A stretch of 64,000 bases of DNA from assembly GCA_001599595.1 (NCBI GenBank), contig BCHH01000008.1:1578046-1642045 (forward strand), in the 5' to 3' direction. The notes under the pieces are model-generated. The model did no database searches. It worked only from the letters and a program-made list of their open reading frames with translations, and was not told where the DNA came from. Each line of letters starts with the position of its first letter. Position 1 is the stretch's first letter. This document shows, piece after piece, positions 23,606 through 35,506 of this stretch. A program made the position numbers and the translations under genes. This DNA is from Beverwykella pulmonaria (lineage: Eukaryota > Ascomycota > Dothideomycetes > Pleosporales > Melanommataceae).

Positions 23606-25037
23606 ATGGCCCTTCCTATTGGGTTTGAAACGGCTGTCAACCCATCCAACATCGATGCGGTCCCCAAACTTTTATCAGAGGTAGTTTCTGCCGGCAATGC
23701 CCTTCCAAAGGCCGGCGATGCTTCTCTGGTATCTCGGCTGGAACTGCTTGCGAAGGCACGAGAGCTCGTGCACGCGCTCGAGACTCCTCGTGAGGTCATG
23801 ATTCAGCATGTCTGGGTGCAGGCTAGTCAAAAATGCCCGGAAAATGAGCTGTATGGCTAATTGAACACCAGCCTTCTAATACTATGGCCATCTCGTTTGG
23901 TGTATACACAGGCTTATGGTCTGCCATGGCAAAGAATGGTGACGGCCCTCAGAAAGTGCCCGACCTAGCCAAGCAGCTCGGCATGCAAGAGGAGCTCTTG
24001 CAGCGCATGATGCGACATGTAGCCGCTTCTGGTTATCTAGATATGACAGCTCCTGACGAGTTCACGCCCAACAATTTCAGCAAGTCCTTATCTATGCCAG
24101 TCATGTCTAGTGGCTACTATACCTGGTGAGATTTACGCAAAGATTTGTATCAGACCAGCACTGATAGGGTTTTAAATAGCCCGCCGATCCTCAATCCTAT
24201 TTTTCTGCACGCTCACGACTGGCTTAAGGACAGAGGCTACAAAATCCCGAGAGACAAAAATGACACAGCATATCAAATAGCTCATAATACCAAGCTTCAT
24301 TGGTTTGAGCATATCCAGTCAACGCCGCCGCACGGGCAGAATTTCAACGACCACATGGCGGGCTACCTCCTAGGGCGCCCACCGTGGAGTGACGATGGAT
24401 TCTACCCGGTGAAGAAACGACTTCTCGAGGGTTTCAATCTAGAGAACAATGACGCTGTCTTGCTTGTTGACATTGGCGGCGGTATAGGTCATTATACAGA
24501 GCAGTTCCGATCCAAGTTTCCAGATGCACCTGGACGAATGATTCTGCAAGACTTACCCGTTGTCCTTGGACAGGTTCAGGGGCTTCACGCGCGCATTGAG
24601 AGGATGGAATATGACTTCTTCACGGAACAGCCGGTGAAGGGTAAGTTTCTCAACGCCGCATTGATTTCCCCTGCTATCTGCCTTTCATTCCCATCTATCC
24701 GCCTGGGTGGCTGACCAACGACTTGTACCCAGGTGCACGCGCTTATTACACACATTTCATCCTCCACGACTGGCCGGATGAGGATTGTGTCCAAATTGCC
24801 GGCCGCGTTAGGGAAGCCATGCAGCCTAATTACAGCAAGTTCCTCGTTCACGAGCACGTCATCCCACCAGTGAATCAAGACTCTGAACAGACTGCCCTAG
24901 ATCTTATCATGATGACAGGCTTCGGGGGGAAGGAGCGTAGCGCGGCACAGTGGTCTGACTTGCTGGAGAACAGGTGTGGGCTCAAGATTGTCAATATTTA
25001 TACTAAGGTCAACGGCATTGAGAGTGTGATTGAGTGA
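23606..25037 (+). CDS. O-methyltransferase, SAM-dependent (fungal secondary-metabolism type)
   Basis: Four exons (23606-23821, 23872-24125, 24168-24640, 24733-25037) give about 415 aa. The N-terminus is the helical dimerisation region of class II O-methyltransferases. The core shows the SAM-binding glycine motif LLVDIGGGIGHYTEQF, the following acidic and hydrophobic strand (MILQDLPVVLGQ), and HDWPDEDC with the usual catalytic His. The protein transfers methyl from SAM to a hydroxyl of a small molecule. The first intron appears to be GC-AG (exon ends CAG, intron begins GCTAGT); using it restores the family sequence HVWVQ|PSNTMAIS in frame. It is the left-most gene of the cluster and is transcribed toward the hydrolase and PKS. 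Confidence 0.9.
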
Positions 25038-26170
25038 GAGCGTCCCGAGTAAAAGGGGATTGGCCTTGATTTACAATGTTGTTGTTACTAGCTAACCCTA
25101 AAACGCCAACTTGTCATAGTCCTGATACTGTTCAAGCAAAATTGACCCTCTAAAGTATATTAAATAGGGCAGAGATACGCACCCCAGTAGATATTGCAAA
25201 CCTGGAACTAATTTCTTTCTTAAGGCCAATCCAAACTACTATGTCGTGCTAATATAATTCTGTCATACAGTAGAGAGCCATTTGGTTAGTGGAACAAGAT
25301 GTTACACTGTCCCGTGGACAACTCGAATGCACCTCACTAGAATGAGACCTGTTAGAACTAGTAAGCCAAGCTGCATATCCTATTCAATATTTGCACCTTA
25401 ACTAGAAACCTGGAGCAAATTGCGTGAGTGCGGGTACACTCGCACTTTCCGGCCCGTCTGCGGCGAAGACTGCACTCTGAAGGATCCAATTCGTCATCCT
25501 ACGGGCGTTGTTTAACACCCATGTTGCGACATCAATCTCCTGTGTAAACCTACAAACAGGGCAGAAGATGCGCAGCTGCGCAAGAAAGGAGGATGACTGC
25601 ATGCCTATGCTATGGCCGAGGCGAACGCCTCTTCCGTGCATTCATATAATATAGCTAAGGCGTACGCCTCTTCCATGCATGCATATGATAAGGCCAAGGC
25701 GTGCGCCTCTTCCCTGCATGCCAACCATGATGGGTTTGCGGGCTGCTTACAAGGAGTCCGGAGAAATCTTCCACAAGTCAGACATATGGGGAATGTTCTT
25801 ATTAGTAGTATACGTTTCCGTGTCATTCCGCCCTATTTTATACAGGGGACTATCATGACGAGCCGAGTCCAAGGTCCTTTTGCACAGACGGAATTTTACA
25901 GAATGTCAAAGTGTTCCTTGAAAACTGGGCAAACTTTTGGACTCGCCCGATCACGGGAGTACCTTGTGCACCGAGTATGGCTGGATTGCAGTGGTATTGA
26001 AAAGAGCTCTGGCATCTTAACATATTTGACTAGGTACTATCAAGTCCAAATTTACATCGCATCACACAACAAAGACACATTTGTTCAAGTCACTATCCAT
26101 ATAATGCTTTTTTTGCATCGACTTTCCTTAGTAAGATGAATGCCTTTGGCGGCAGCTCAACACTTGCTAT
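25038..26170. other. Intergenic with a tandem repeat; weak ORF
   Basis: Apart from the 39-bp tandem repeat described separately, the interval holds a 175-codon plus-strand ORF (25612-26139) that starts in the repeat. It has no motif after the repeat and no homologue I recognise, so I do not call it a gene. Confidence 0.35.
25612..25730 (+). repeat. Three in-frame 39-bp tandem units
   Basis: Three consecutive 39-bp units share GGCGnACGCCTCTTCC followed by TGCAT. The GGCGnACGCC part is a small palindrome. Read from the ATG at 25612, each unit encodes a 13-residue peptide of the pattern A-x-A-x-A-S-S-x-H-x-x-x-x. The unit length is a multiple of three, which keeps the frame open. Confidence 0.85.
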
Positions 26171-26334
26171 TGTCACGTGTCGCACGTGTTCTACCATATG
26201 TCCTATTCTAGCTAGCTCCCCTTCATGTATATATATATATTTATCGTGCGAATAGTCAGCTCGTCACGGCTTTTACACTCCTTATATACGCTTTTACCCA
26301 TCAGACGATTGATTGCTTCCACCCATCGTAACAC
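26171..26334 (+). repeat. Dispersed repeat A, copy 1
   Basis: About 160 bp beginning tgtcacgtgtcgcacgtg, with the landmark ctaccatatgtcctattc, and ending in catcgtaacac. Similar copies lie at 49357-49519 (same orientation) and 52821-52982 (inverted). This copy ends about 28 bp beyond the stop codon of the hydrolase gene, so it may lie in its 3' UTR. Confidence 0.85.
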
Positions 26335-26362
26335 AACCAACTCGGACGCGGTCTTTGCACAC

Positions 26363-27486
26363 CTACGTGACGTCGGCGAGCGCGTCGTTGATAAATTGTA
26401 TCTGTGCCTGTACCACTGGCTCTAGGTGCTCCCCCAATAATATGTCCTCGTGACCGGCAGTTTCATCGATGTGGATCCGCTTCGCGCAAGATAACTCCTC
26501 AAAACGTGATTTCTGGAGCTCCGGGTACGACATCTGGTCAAGCGCTCCTGTCACAAACATAACTTGGGTAGGAGACAAAAAACGCCACAGAGAGAATGGC
26601 TGCCACATCACTATCTTGTAGTACGTTTGCAGAGTTACCCTATTAACATGGTTTGGTGCCAGTTGATGTCCCGCTCGTATGAGCTTTGCGTATCGCTCCC
26701 TATCGACTCCATGACCGAAGCCAACCGTATTCTCGCCCTTATTGTTTAGCATGGGAAATGAGAATGGCGCGTTGCCTCGTAGCTGCGACTCTCGGTCTTT
26801 GATTGCTCGTGCTAGCACCTTCGGCTGCCTTCCTGGCTCGAAGTCAAAGTCTGACAGAGGGCAAACCGCGATGACGAATTTAGCCCTCTTGTCAAGCGAT
26901 GCAGCACACAAAGATGCAGTTCCCCCAAATGAGAATCCCCAGAAGCCCAGCTGCGACGAATCTACTACAGGCTGAGTACTCAGAAACGTCATGGCGTCTG
27001 ACAGATCTTCTACTTGCTTCATGGGGTCGATTTCATTTCGCGGGGTACCGTCACTTGTGCCGGTGTTGCGGGGATCGAATTGAAGTGCAGAAATTCCGGC
27101 CTTTTGGAAATGCTCCGCTACGTCTGGCAGTCCGACCATGTCCATTACACAGTTGAACTGTGAGCAATGTCAATACTTCTTTTCGAAGACTTCAGGCGGA
27201 CGGACTCACTCCTGGACACATAACCACTGCGGGCCCTTTTTGAGAAGCTGTATACATTCGACCTCTAATAACAGTGCCATCTAGAGTGCGGAATTCTATC
27301 GCTTCGTAACCCATTTTGAGCAACGGCTCGGCCGCCCCAGATTTCCAGAACTTGTTTGGTGCAACAGTTTTGTTATATACTGACCAGTACTGTCGCTCCT
27401 GGGGGCCGTGTGCGGATTCGTTGTAGGGGTGCTAATGGTTGACGCGATCTGGTCAGTTTTCCAGGACTGCGAAATTTGACAGGCAT
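26363..27486 (-). CDS. Alpha/beta hydrolase, possible polyketide thiohydrolase/transferase
   Basis: The secure part runs from the ATG at 27314 through a 51-nt intron (27209-27158) to 26363, about 299 aa. It shows LDGTVIRGRMY, the oxyanion region VVMCPGFNCVMDM, LQFDPRNTGTSDG, the nucleophile elbow GFWGFSFGGTA (Ser), an Asp in FVTGALDQM and a His in ETAGHEDIL, a complete catalytic triad. The frame stays open upstream (PNKFWKSGAAEPLLK), so an extra 5' exon starting at the ATG at 27486 is likely, with a weak GTCAAA donor and a ttag acceptor. The protein resembles fungal hydrolases of the type that release or transfer polyketide chains; the PKS next door lacks a thioesterase. It is transcribed away from the PKS across a shared promoter. 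Confidence 0.85.
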
Positions 27487-28005
27487 TTTTCAACGTAAGA
27501 CGATATCAGCGGGCAACATATCTCAGCACCCTAAGTGCGCGGTACTTTTATTTTCGCCCCATTGGCCTTCAGCTGACGGCGGTGCAGAAGCGGCCTGGGC
27601 ATTTGTTGCGTCAGTCAAATTACGAGTGATGGAACTTTCTCACGTCATATATCCAAAGATTCTGACAAGAGCCCAAAACATCTCGTCTTACTCGAGACAT
27701 ATCACCTCCACTCAAGTCCCAAACCTTGCAAATTCGCCTTGAGACAGTCGAAGATGATCACATTCCCATTGAATGGTATAGCTGAATTGTTGTCAGCCAC
27801 GTGGGGGGTACAGCTGACGCATCCGTCCTACCATACTAGATGACCTGGAAATAGGCAGACTCATTCATGGACTTTCGATGGCAGTGCGAACGCTATGTTA
27901 CGTACCGAAGAAATTATACGCGCTGCGTATAGATAACATTTACTCGGACTTACTCGTCTCCAATTTTCACAGCACCGGCAATAGACTACCCGCATTGTAG
28001 CCGTA
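27487..28005. promoter_or_regulatory. Divergent hydrolase/PKS promoter
   Basis: This 519-bp gap separates the divergent starts of the hydrolase and PKS genes. A palindromic CCACGTGG lies at 27797-27804 and tctcacgtcata near 27638, both resembling bZIP or bHLH targets. A one-mismatch tox-box-like tacgagtgat lies near 27621. Function is untested, and shared regulation of the two genes is inferred. Confidence 0.5.
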
Positions 28006-31000
28006 ATGCGACTACAACAACTCCACGGCCAAGAGGCAGGTTGCGAAACTACACAGACTCCGATTGCTGTGGTTGGTCTAGCATGCAGATTGCCCGGAAA
28101 CTGCAACACGGCCACCGACTTTTGGAAGTTTCTGCTCGACGGCGGTTGTGCCAGCTGTGATGTTCCTTCCTCAAGGTTCAGCATCGAGCAACACTACGAT
28201 GGCACACTACGTCCAAATACTATGCGGTCACCAGGCGGCATGTTTATCAACGTTGATCCCAAGGATCTCGACGCCGGTTTCTTTGCGCTTTCTCAAACAG
28301 ATGCCATCTCCATGGATCCCAACCAAAGACAACTGCTAGAGGTAGTGTACGAAGGCCTTGAGAATGCAGGAATCAAGCTGGAGAATTTAAAAAAGAAGAA
28401 GTACGGATGCTTTGTTGGTTCATATGCCTCCGGTATTTACTCCCCGAACTTGATCTGGACAATAGCTGAAGCAGCACAGACTACAGTGACATGCAGAACC
28501 GAGATCCTGAAGATAGGACACCGAGCTTCACAATAGGCGCTGGTCGGGCTATGTTGAGCAATCGGATCTCACATTTCCTCGATATCACCGGCCCGAGGTA
28601 ACTAGTCTGCTCAGCTATTCGTTCAACACTGACCTGATCAGTATGACGATAGATACGGCATGCTCGGGTAGTCTGATCTCTGTGGACTTAGCTTGCAGGT
28701 ACCTGGACTCCCGAGATGCAGATGGTGCCATCGTTGCAGGTTGCAACTTATACCTGAATCCCGAACATAACATGGAACGAAGTGCCATGGATGCCGCTGC
28801 TTCTCGCACAGGGCGTTGCTGGACATTTGATGCACGAGCAGATGGTTACATTAAGGCTGAAGCGATCAACACTATCATCTTAAAGCGGCTAGACGATGCC
28901 ATCCGTGATGGCGACCCGATCCGCGCTGTGCTCCGGGGTTCATCGACAAACAGCGACGGCTGGACGCCGGGCATTGCGAATCCGAGTTCTGATGCTCAAG
29001 CAGCAGCAATAAAGCGAGCCTATGCAAGAGCGGGAATATCAGATTTTTCAGAAACGGCTTATCTAGAATGCCACGGCACCGGAACTTTGGCTGGTGACCC
29101 AATCGAGGTCACAGCGGCATCTGCGGTGTTTGCGCCGGGGAGGCCATCTCCACTTCGCATAGGCTCCATGAAAAGCAATGTTGGGCATTCTGAACCGGCG
29201 GCAGGGATTTCAGGCATATTGAAGACGGTCTTGTCGATTGAGAATGGCGTAATACCTGGGAACCCCACATTTGAAATTCCCAATCCCAGTATCGACTTCG
29301 AGAAATTGAATTTGGCCCCATCCCAGGTGGCGACTCCATGGCCGCACGATATGCTAAAGCGCGGAAGTGTAAACTCCTTTGGCTATGGTGGATCAAATGC
29401 CCACGTCATTGTCGAACATCACAACATCCTCATGCCAGGACATGCATCACCTCATGCGTCTTCGTACCTGAGCAACGAGGCAGACTTGTTCGCTTCCGAT
29501 GATGAGGACGAAAGTAATATTCGTCGACTATTTGTCTTTTCGGCAAATGATGACACCTCTCTCAGGGCGCTAACGAAATCATACATTCGGCATTTAGCCA
29601 ACCCAGCCGTCAGCATTGCCCCAATCGATTTGGCATATACTCTATCGGAACGACGAACAAGGCACTTTCACCGGGCATTTGCAATTTCCCACGAAACCAA
29701 ATTTAGCGAGGGTCAATTCGTCCATGGCAAACCCCGATCGACCCCGCCACGAATTGGGTTCGTTTTTACGGGACAGGGTGCCCAATGGAGCCAGATGGGA
29801 AGAGAGTTACTCGAAACATTTCCTGTTGCCCGGTCCACGGTTGCAAGGCTGGACAGAGCCTTGGGTGATCTCCAAGATCCGCCAGCATGGTCCTTGTACG
29901 ATGAACTCGTGCAGCGGCGCACAGCAGAGCACATGCGCTCACCAGAATTCTCGCAACCATTGGTCACCGCTCTTCAACTTATGCTCTTTGACATTCTTTC
30001 GGACTTTTGCCTAATTCCAGCAACGGTTATCGGTCACTCTTCTGGCGAGATTGCGGCCGCTGCTGTCAGTGGGCGCTTAACCTATGAAGAAGCTATCAAA
30101 GTGGCTTATTTCAGAGGAAAATTGTCAACGGTTGACCCAAACCAGCGTCTGGGCATGCTTGCAATTGGTCTCAGCGAATTAGATGCGCATTTGTACGTTA
30201 CCGAAGCTCCGCGCGTTAAGGTGGCATGTATCAACAGTCCACGATCTATCACGCTATCGGGCGAAGTGGTTGAATTGGAGCAATTACAGGAAAAGATTCA
30301 AGCCGATGGCCACTTTGCTCGGCTTCTTCACGTGGACATGGCGTATCACTCGGTGTACATGGCGGATGTTGCTGAAAAGTATTTGTCTGCATTGAGACAA
30401 TGCTGCCCGGAATTGGGCCTGCGAGATGCAACGAGTAAAGTCGACTTCTTCTCCACAGTAACTGGCGAACAGTTAGGCCTTCAGACTGATGCACAATATT
30501 GGCACGACAACATGGTGTGCCCTGTTCAATTCTCCAACGCCATGGAATACATGATCACCAAAGGCGGTGCAGACACCCTGGTCGAGCTTGGACCGAGCGG
30601 CGCACTTGCTGGACCAATATCTCAGATTCGAGAAAGTCTTGGAGCGAACGCGACCTCTGTAGAATACTTTGCTACGCTATCTAGAGGTGGTGACTCCATC
30701 CGGCCATTCTATGAGCTTATGGGAAAGATGTTCTTGGCTGGAGTCGACGTTAACCTAATGCGTCTCAACAATGTTGGCTCCACGGACGAGCCAAAGATTA
30801 TAACCGACTTGCCCAACTATGCCTGGAACCACACTGTAAAATACTGGCATGAACCCTTGGCTAGCGTTGAATGGAGATATCGAAAGTTCCTAATTCATGA
30901 TCTATTAGGTACAAAGGTTCTAGGAACTTCATGGCAGATGCCTTCTTGGCGACGGATCTTGAGCTTAAAGGAGCTTCCCTGGCTGAGAGATCATCAGATA

Positions 31001-34000
31001 GGTCCGGACATTGTCTTCCCTGCTTCAGGATATATTGCCATGGCCGTGGAAGCCGTGTTTCAGACGAGCTTATCCCTTGGCGTCATCAAAGGCGCCAATA
31101 GTGTCTCCGATGCAACATACGGTCTTCGGAATGTGCGACTACTTCGAGCCCTGGTGCTTGAAGAAGATGAAGATTATCATCTTTATCTGTTTCTTAATTC
31201 GACACAGAATGTTGACAGCTCATGGTACCATTTCAGTATCCAGAACTTCCGAGACGGTACGTGGACGGAACATGCCGATGGCCTGGTTCGAGTACTGTCT
31301 GAAGCACAGCCGGAGTTGGGCACGTCTGAGGCTTTGGCTCCATTCCAGTACCCCACCGATTCCGGACTCTGGTATAAAGCTCTGAACAAAGTAGGGTTCA
31401 GCTTTGGTCCCGCTTTCCAGAACGTACTTGAGTACGAAACTTGTCCAGGAGCAGAGACCGGCCGGGCCCGTTTATCATGGCCTTCTGAAGAAGACCTAAG
31501 CAAACAGTCTACATATACCATTCATCCCACCACCATTGACGCCTTCTTCCAGGCTGGCTGCCCGTCAGTGTACAAATACCGAACCGCGATCGATCGGGTC
31601 ATAGTTCCCAAGCTCATCGAAAACATGACAATACCCTCCCGGCGAGGGCAACCGCTGAGTGCGATTGCCTTGACTCGATGTACGTATACTGGGTCCGGTC
31701 GAAAGGAGAGTTTCCAAAATCGTGCATCCCACGCAGAAGTCTACGATGAACATAGTGGCCAGTTGGTCTTCAAGCTCTCGGGTTTACACTATAGTGAAAT
31801 GGAAGCCCCCATTGAATTCAAGAAAGCGCACGATTACACATGTTTGAGCTGGATGCCAGACGTTACTGCACTATATGATGTGACTTTGGAGTCGTTGTCC
31901 CTGGAAACCGATGATACGACAGCCTTGATACGAGCTCTCGATTGTTCAGAGTCTGCGGGACAAATGCTGTTTCTGGCACAACACAAAATTGGCCCACTTT
32001 CGCTCCTGGAGATCGACTTGAGGTCCGAGGATCCACAGACTTATGAACAGTCGCAGCAAAATCAAGTATCAGTGCGCCCGAACTTTTCTCGCTACGTCTA
32101 CATTTCAAAGTCTGCGAGCAGCCTGACAAGTGCCCAAAATAGGATGCGCGATCAACCTGGCTGTTCTTTCTTCATACATGACGTCATGGGTGAACGAGAA
32201 GCACCTTTCGAAAGCAATCCCATGTTCGACGTGGTAGTACTCCGCGGATCATTTAACAGTGCCCTCGAACTCGAAAGTCTGCTGAAGAAAGCAAGGGCGT
32301 ATGTAGCTGCCGGAGGTTTCGTCCTTCTCATGCAGTCTGATATGCTTTTAGAAGACTTGGGCTCGACATCTGATGGCAGTGTTGCTAACGTGTCATGGGG
32401 AAATGAAGGCACTGAATCTGCTTTGTTGGCTGCTAGACTGCGAGTCTGCCTGCGTTCCACACAATCTGAGACTACATCCAGAGAATTCCTTTGTTCAGTT
32501 CATGTCTCTGTGGATGAGAAGCAAGACTTGACTTGCTCGATTGTTGCTCTCTCTGACAGATTTGACGAAGCACGAATTGAGGTGCTGATTGAAGGCTTGC
32601 GAGAGATGAAGGTTCCTAGCAGAGTCCTGTCCATGGAAGAGGCAGCCAAGACCCCAGTCCAGATCCCAATTATCTTACTGGATCATCCTGAATCTCCTTT
32701 TCTCGAAACCATAGACGAGCAGCGCTGGCATGAACTTCGGACACTACTTGTATCAGATCGTAAAATTCTCTATGTTAGTTGGGGTTCGGAAGATGGTGTC
32801 GTGTTACCTGGTGGATCTCTTTTCACTGGGCTGGCGCGTACCCTCCGTTCGGAGGACCCTTCTATCTTGATCAAAACTTTGGCTGTGTCGTCTCTTTCAC
32901 AGAGAAGCGCTATCGCTGCTATCTCTCAGGTACTAAAAGGGTTTGAGGACGCGAGTGAGCACAAGGAGCGGGAATACTGTGAGCGCAAGGGCATGCTCTT
33001 TGTGAGCCGGCTGCAGAGAGATGTCGCGATCATCGAAGCAGACACACAGGAGACCATCGGCAGGGAAGTTCAGAAGAAGTGGCTACACGCAAATAGACGT
33101 ACAGTGCGTATGAAATGCTCACGGATAGGCACGCTCGACTCGTTAGGCTATTACGAAGTCGACGATGGCGAAAGCGAGCTACGAGAAGACTGCATTGAGG
33201 TCGAGATTAGAGCTGCTGCTTTAAACTTCAAGGACATTGCAACGTCCATGGGGCTGGTTGCGGAAGATGAATTTAGGCTTGGGTCGGATGGCGCAGGAAT
33301 TGTTACACGAGTCGGCGCTAAAGTGGAGGAGTATAGTGTCGGGGACCGCGTCATAACACTTTGCAGAGGTACCTTTGCCAATCGCGTCCAGGCAGAACCA
33401 GAGAGATGCTTGAGGATGCCTAACTCGATGACTTTCGAGGTAGGTGCATCAATATTTTAAAATGGTGCGTGAACTGACAATGGCATTAGGAAGCGGCAAC
33501 AATACCCATTGTATATTTCACCGTCGTGTACGCGCTCATGGAAACAACGAAGCTACGAAAAGGCCAGAGCATTCTTATCCATTCAGCCATGGGTGGGGTT
33601 GGGCTCGCCAGTATTCAACTATGTCAATATCTCGGTGCGAAGATATACGCGACGGTGGGCAGCGACGAAAAGCGCCATTTTTTGACTGATCATTATGGGA
33701 TTCCTCCAGACGACATCTTCTCATCCAGATCTAGTGATTTCTACCAGCAGTTAATTGTAGCGACCAACGGTAGAGGCGTTGACATCGTCCTCAACTCGCT
33801 TAGTGGAGATTTACTTGCAGAGTCCTGGAGATGCCTCGCTGACAACGGCACCCTTGTTGAGATTGGGAAGAAAGATATCGTGAATGGGCGATCGCTACCC
33901 ATGGACCCTTTCCATCGGAACTGCACATATCGGGCTATTGATATTGCACAACCCAGCATTTACTTCGACTTTGATCTCATTACGCGCATCATGTCGATCA

Positions 34001-35362
34001 TCTTGAAACTTGTCGAAGCAGGACATATAAAGCCTATTGACCCTCGAAAAGTGTTCTCGTTTGCTGAAGTGCCGGAAGCAATGAAGTATATGCGCAAGGG
34101 CACGCACATGGGCAAAATTGTCTTCTCGGACCGTGGAGAGGATATAAACGTTCCAGTCGAGTGCGCACCTCGTACGTTGCACTTTGAGGGAAACGGCACT
34201 TATCTTATTGTGGGTGGCTTGAAAGGCCTCTGCGGAAGTCTGGCCGTCTTTCTCGCACAGCATGGAGCCAAGAAGTTGATAGTCATGTCCAGGAGTGGAG
34301 CTGCTGATGACGCTTCAAAGGAAGTCTTAAGGAATGTCACTGCCTTGGGCGCGAATATGATAGTTGTCAAGGGAGACGTCACCATTGCGGATGACGTGGC
34401 AAGAATGTTTCAAGAAGCTCGGTATCCGATCAGAGGTATAGTTCAAGGGGCAATGGTGCTCAAGGTATGTCCTGTGTGGTCCAATAATCGGATCTTATCC
34501 ACATTCATCGCTGAAAATCACCCAGGATAGTACTTTTGAGACGATGACATGCTCAGCCTTCCACGAGGCCATCGCCGCTAAAATCCGCGGCACATGGAAT
34601 TTGCATCACGCCGCCCAGTCTCAGTCTCTCCCTCTCCAGTTTTTCACACTCCTATCTAGCATCTCTGGAATTGTTGGCACAGGCGGACAAGCAAACTACG
34701 CCGCAGGCAATGCTTTCCTTGATGCCTTTGCCGCATATCGCCACAGTCTCGGTCTGCGCGCTCACTCTATCGACCTTGGTGTGGTCGAAGAGGTAGGCTA
34801 CCTTAGTAAACACACTAAGACAGCAGAACGTGTCGAGCGCAGGGATCGTTTGATGGGCATCGACGAACGTACACTGCACAAGATTGTTAAGATGAGCATT
34901 TTGCAACAGACTGACACGATTGAAGAGAGAAGTCAAACCCAGATGATTACAGGACTACCGCTACCACTGGAACCAGAGTCTGGACTTTTAAACGATGCGA
35001 GATTTAGCGCTCTCCGTTCTATTCATGACAGCAGCAGTGCCACAACACCCAATGGGGCGAGTAGCAAATTAGCTATCCTTCAACAGATGCTGGACGCGAA
35101 ATTCGACCCGTCATCCATCACGATGGAGGTAGTGAAGTTGATCAATGACCAGGTGGTCAAGAATTTGGGTCTAGTGGAGGATATCGAGCCAGCCAAGAGT
35201 TTGAACAGCTACAGTATTGATAGCTTGGCGGCGGTAGATCTCAGAAATTGGCTGAGAACACAACTCAGAGTCGACTTGACCACTTTGGATATTTTGAACG
35301 CGAAGAATCTGTTGGATTTAGCGGGGAAGGTTGTGGGTGTTCTTAGAAAAGAAGGCAAATAG
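28006..35362 (+). CDS. Highly reducing polyketide synthase (KS-AT-DH-[MT]-ER-KR-ACP)
   Basis: Five exons (28006-28432, 28480-28597, 28642-33439, 33490-34464, 34526-35362) give about 2384 aa. KS: Cys189 in DTACSGS, His326 in CHGTGT, His364 in [18 protein letters not shown] and Ser648 in [12 protein letters not shown]: His966 in [10 protein letters not shown] and Asp1148 in TIDAFFQ. The segment at about 1260-1510 aligns in position with the C-methyltransferase but lacks its glycine-rich SAM motif (see findings). [13 protein letters not shown] and [28 protein letters not shown], with catalytic-type Ser (LLSSISG) and Tyr (ANYAAGN). ACP: Ser2339 in YSIDSLAAV. There is no thioesterase or reductase release domain. 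The enzyme should build a reduced linear chain from malonyl-CoA, released in trans. It is the backbone gene of the cluster. Confidence 0.95.
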
Positions 35363-35506
35363 CTTCCATCTAGAGTAGAATATACATTAGCGGCGATGAG
35401 TGGATTAAAAACGTGTGGTGCTGGCCATTTTAAGGGGAAATGTATGTTGATCCAGTGGTGAGTGAAGTTGCATTGGTGGTAACGTCCTTTGCTACGTTTT
35501 TATTTG

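Noticed and set aside
25612..25730. CRISPR-like array
   Set aside because: The units are directly adjacent without unique spacers and the DNA is eukaryotic.
25612..26139. 175-codon ORF starting in the 39-bp repeat
   Set aside because: After the repeat it has no motif, no signal peptide and no splice context; kept only as a repeat feature.
29616..30014. 132-codon ORF within the PKS
   Set aside because: Alternate-frame shadow of the AT domain coding sequence.
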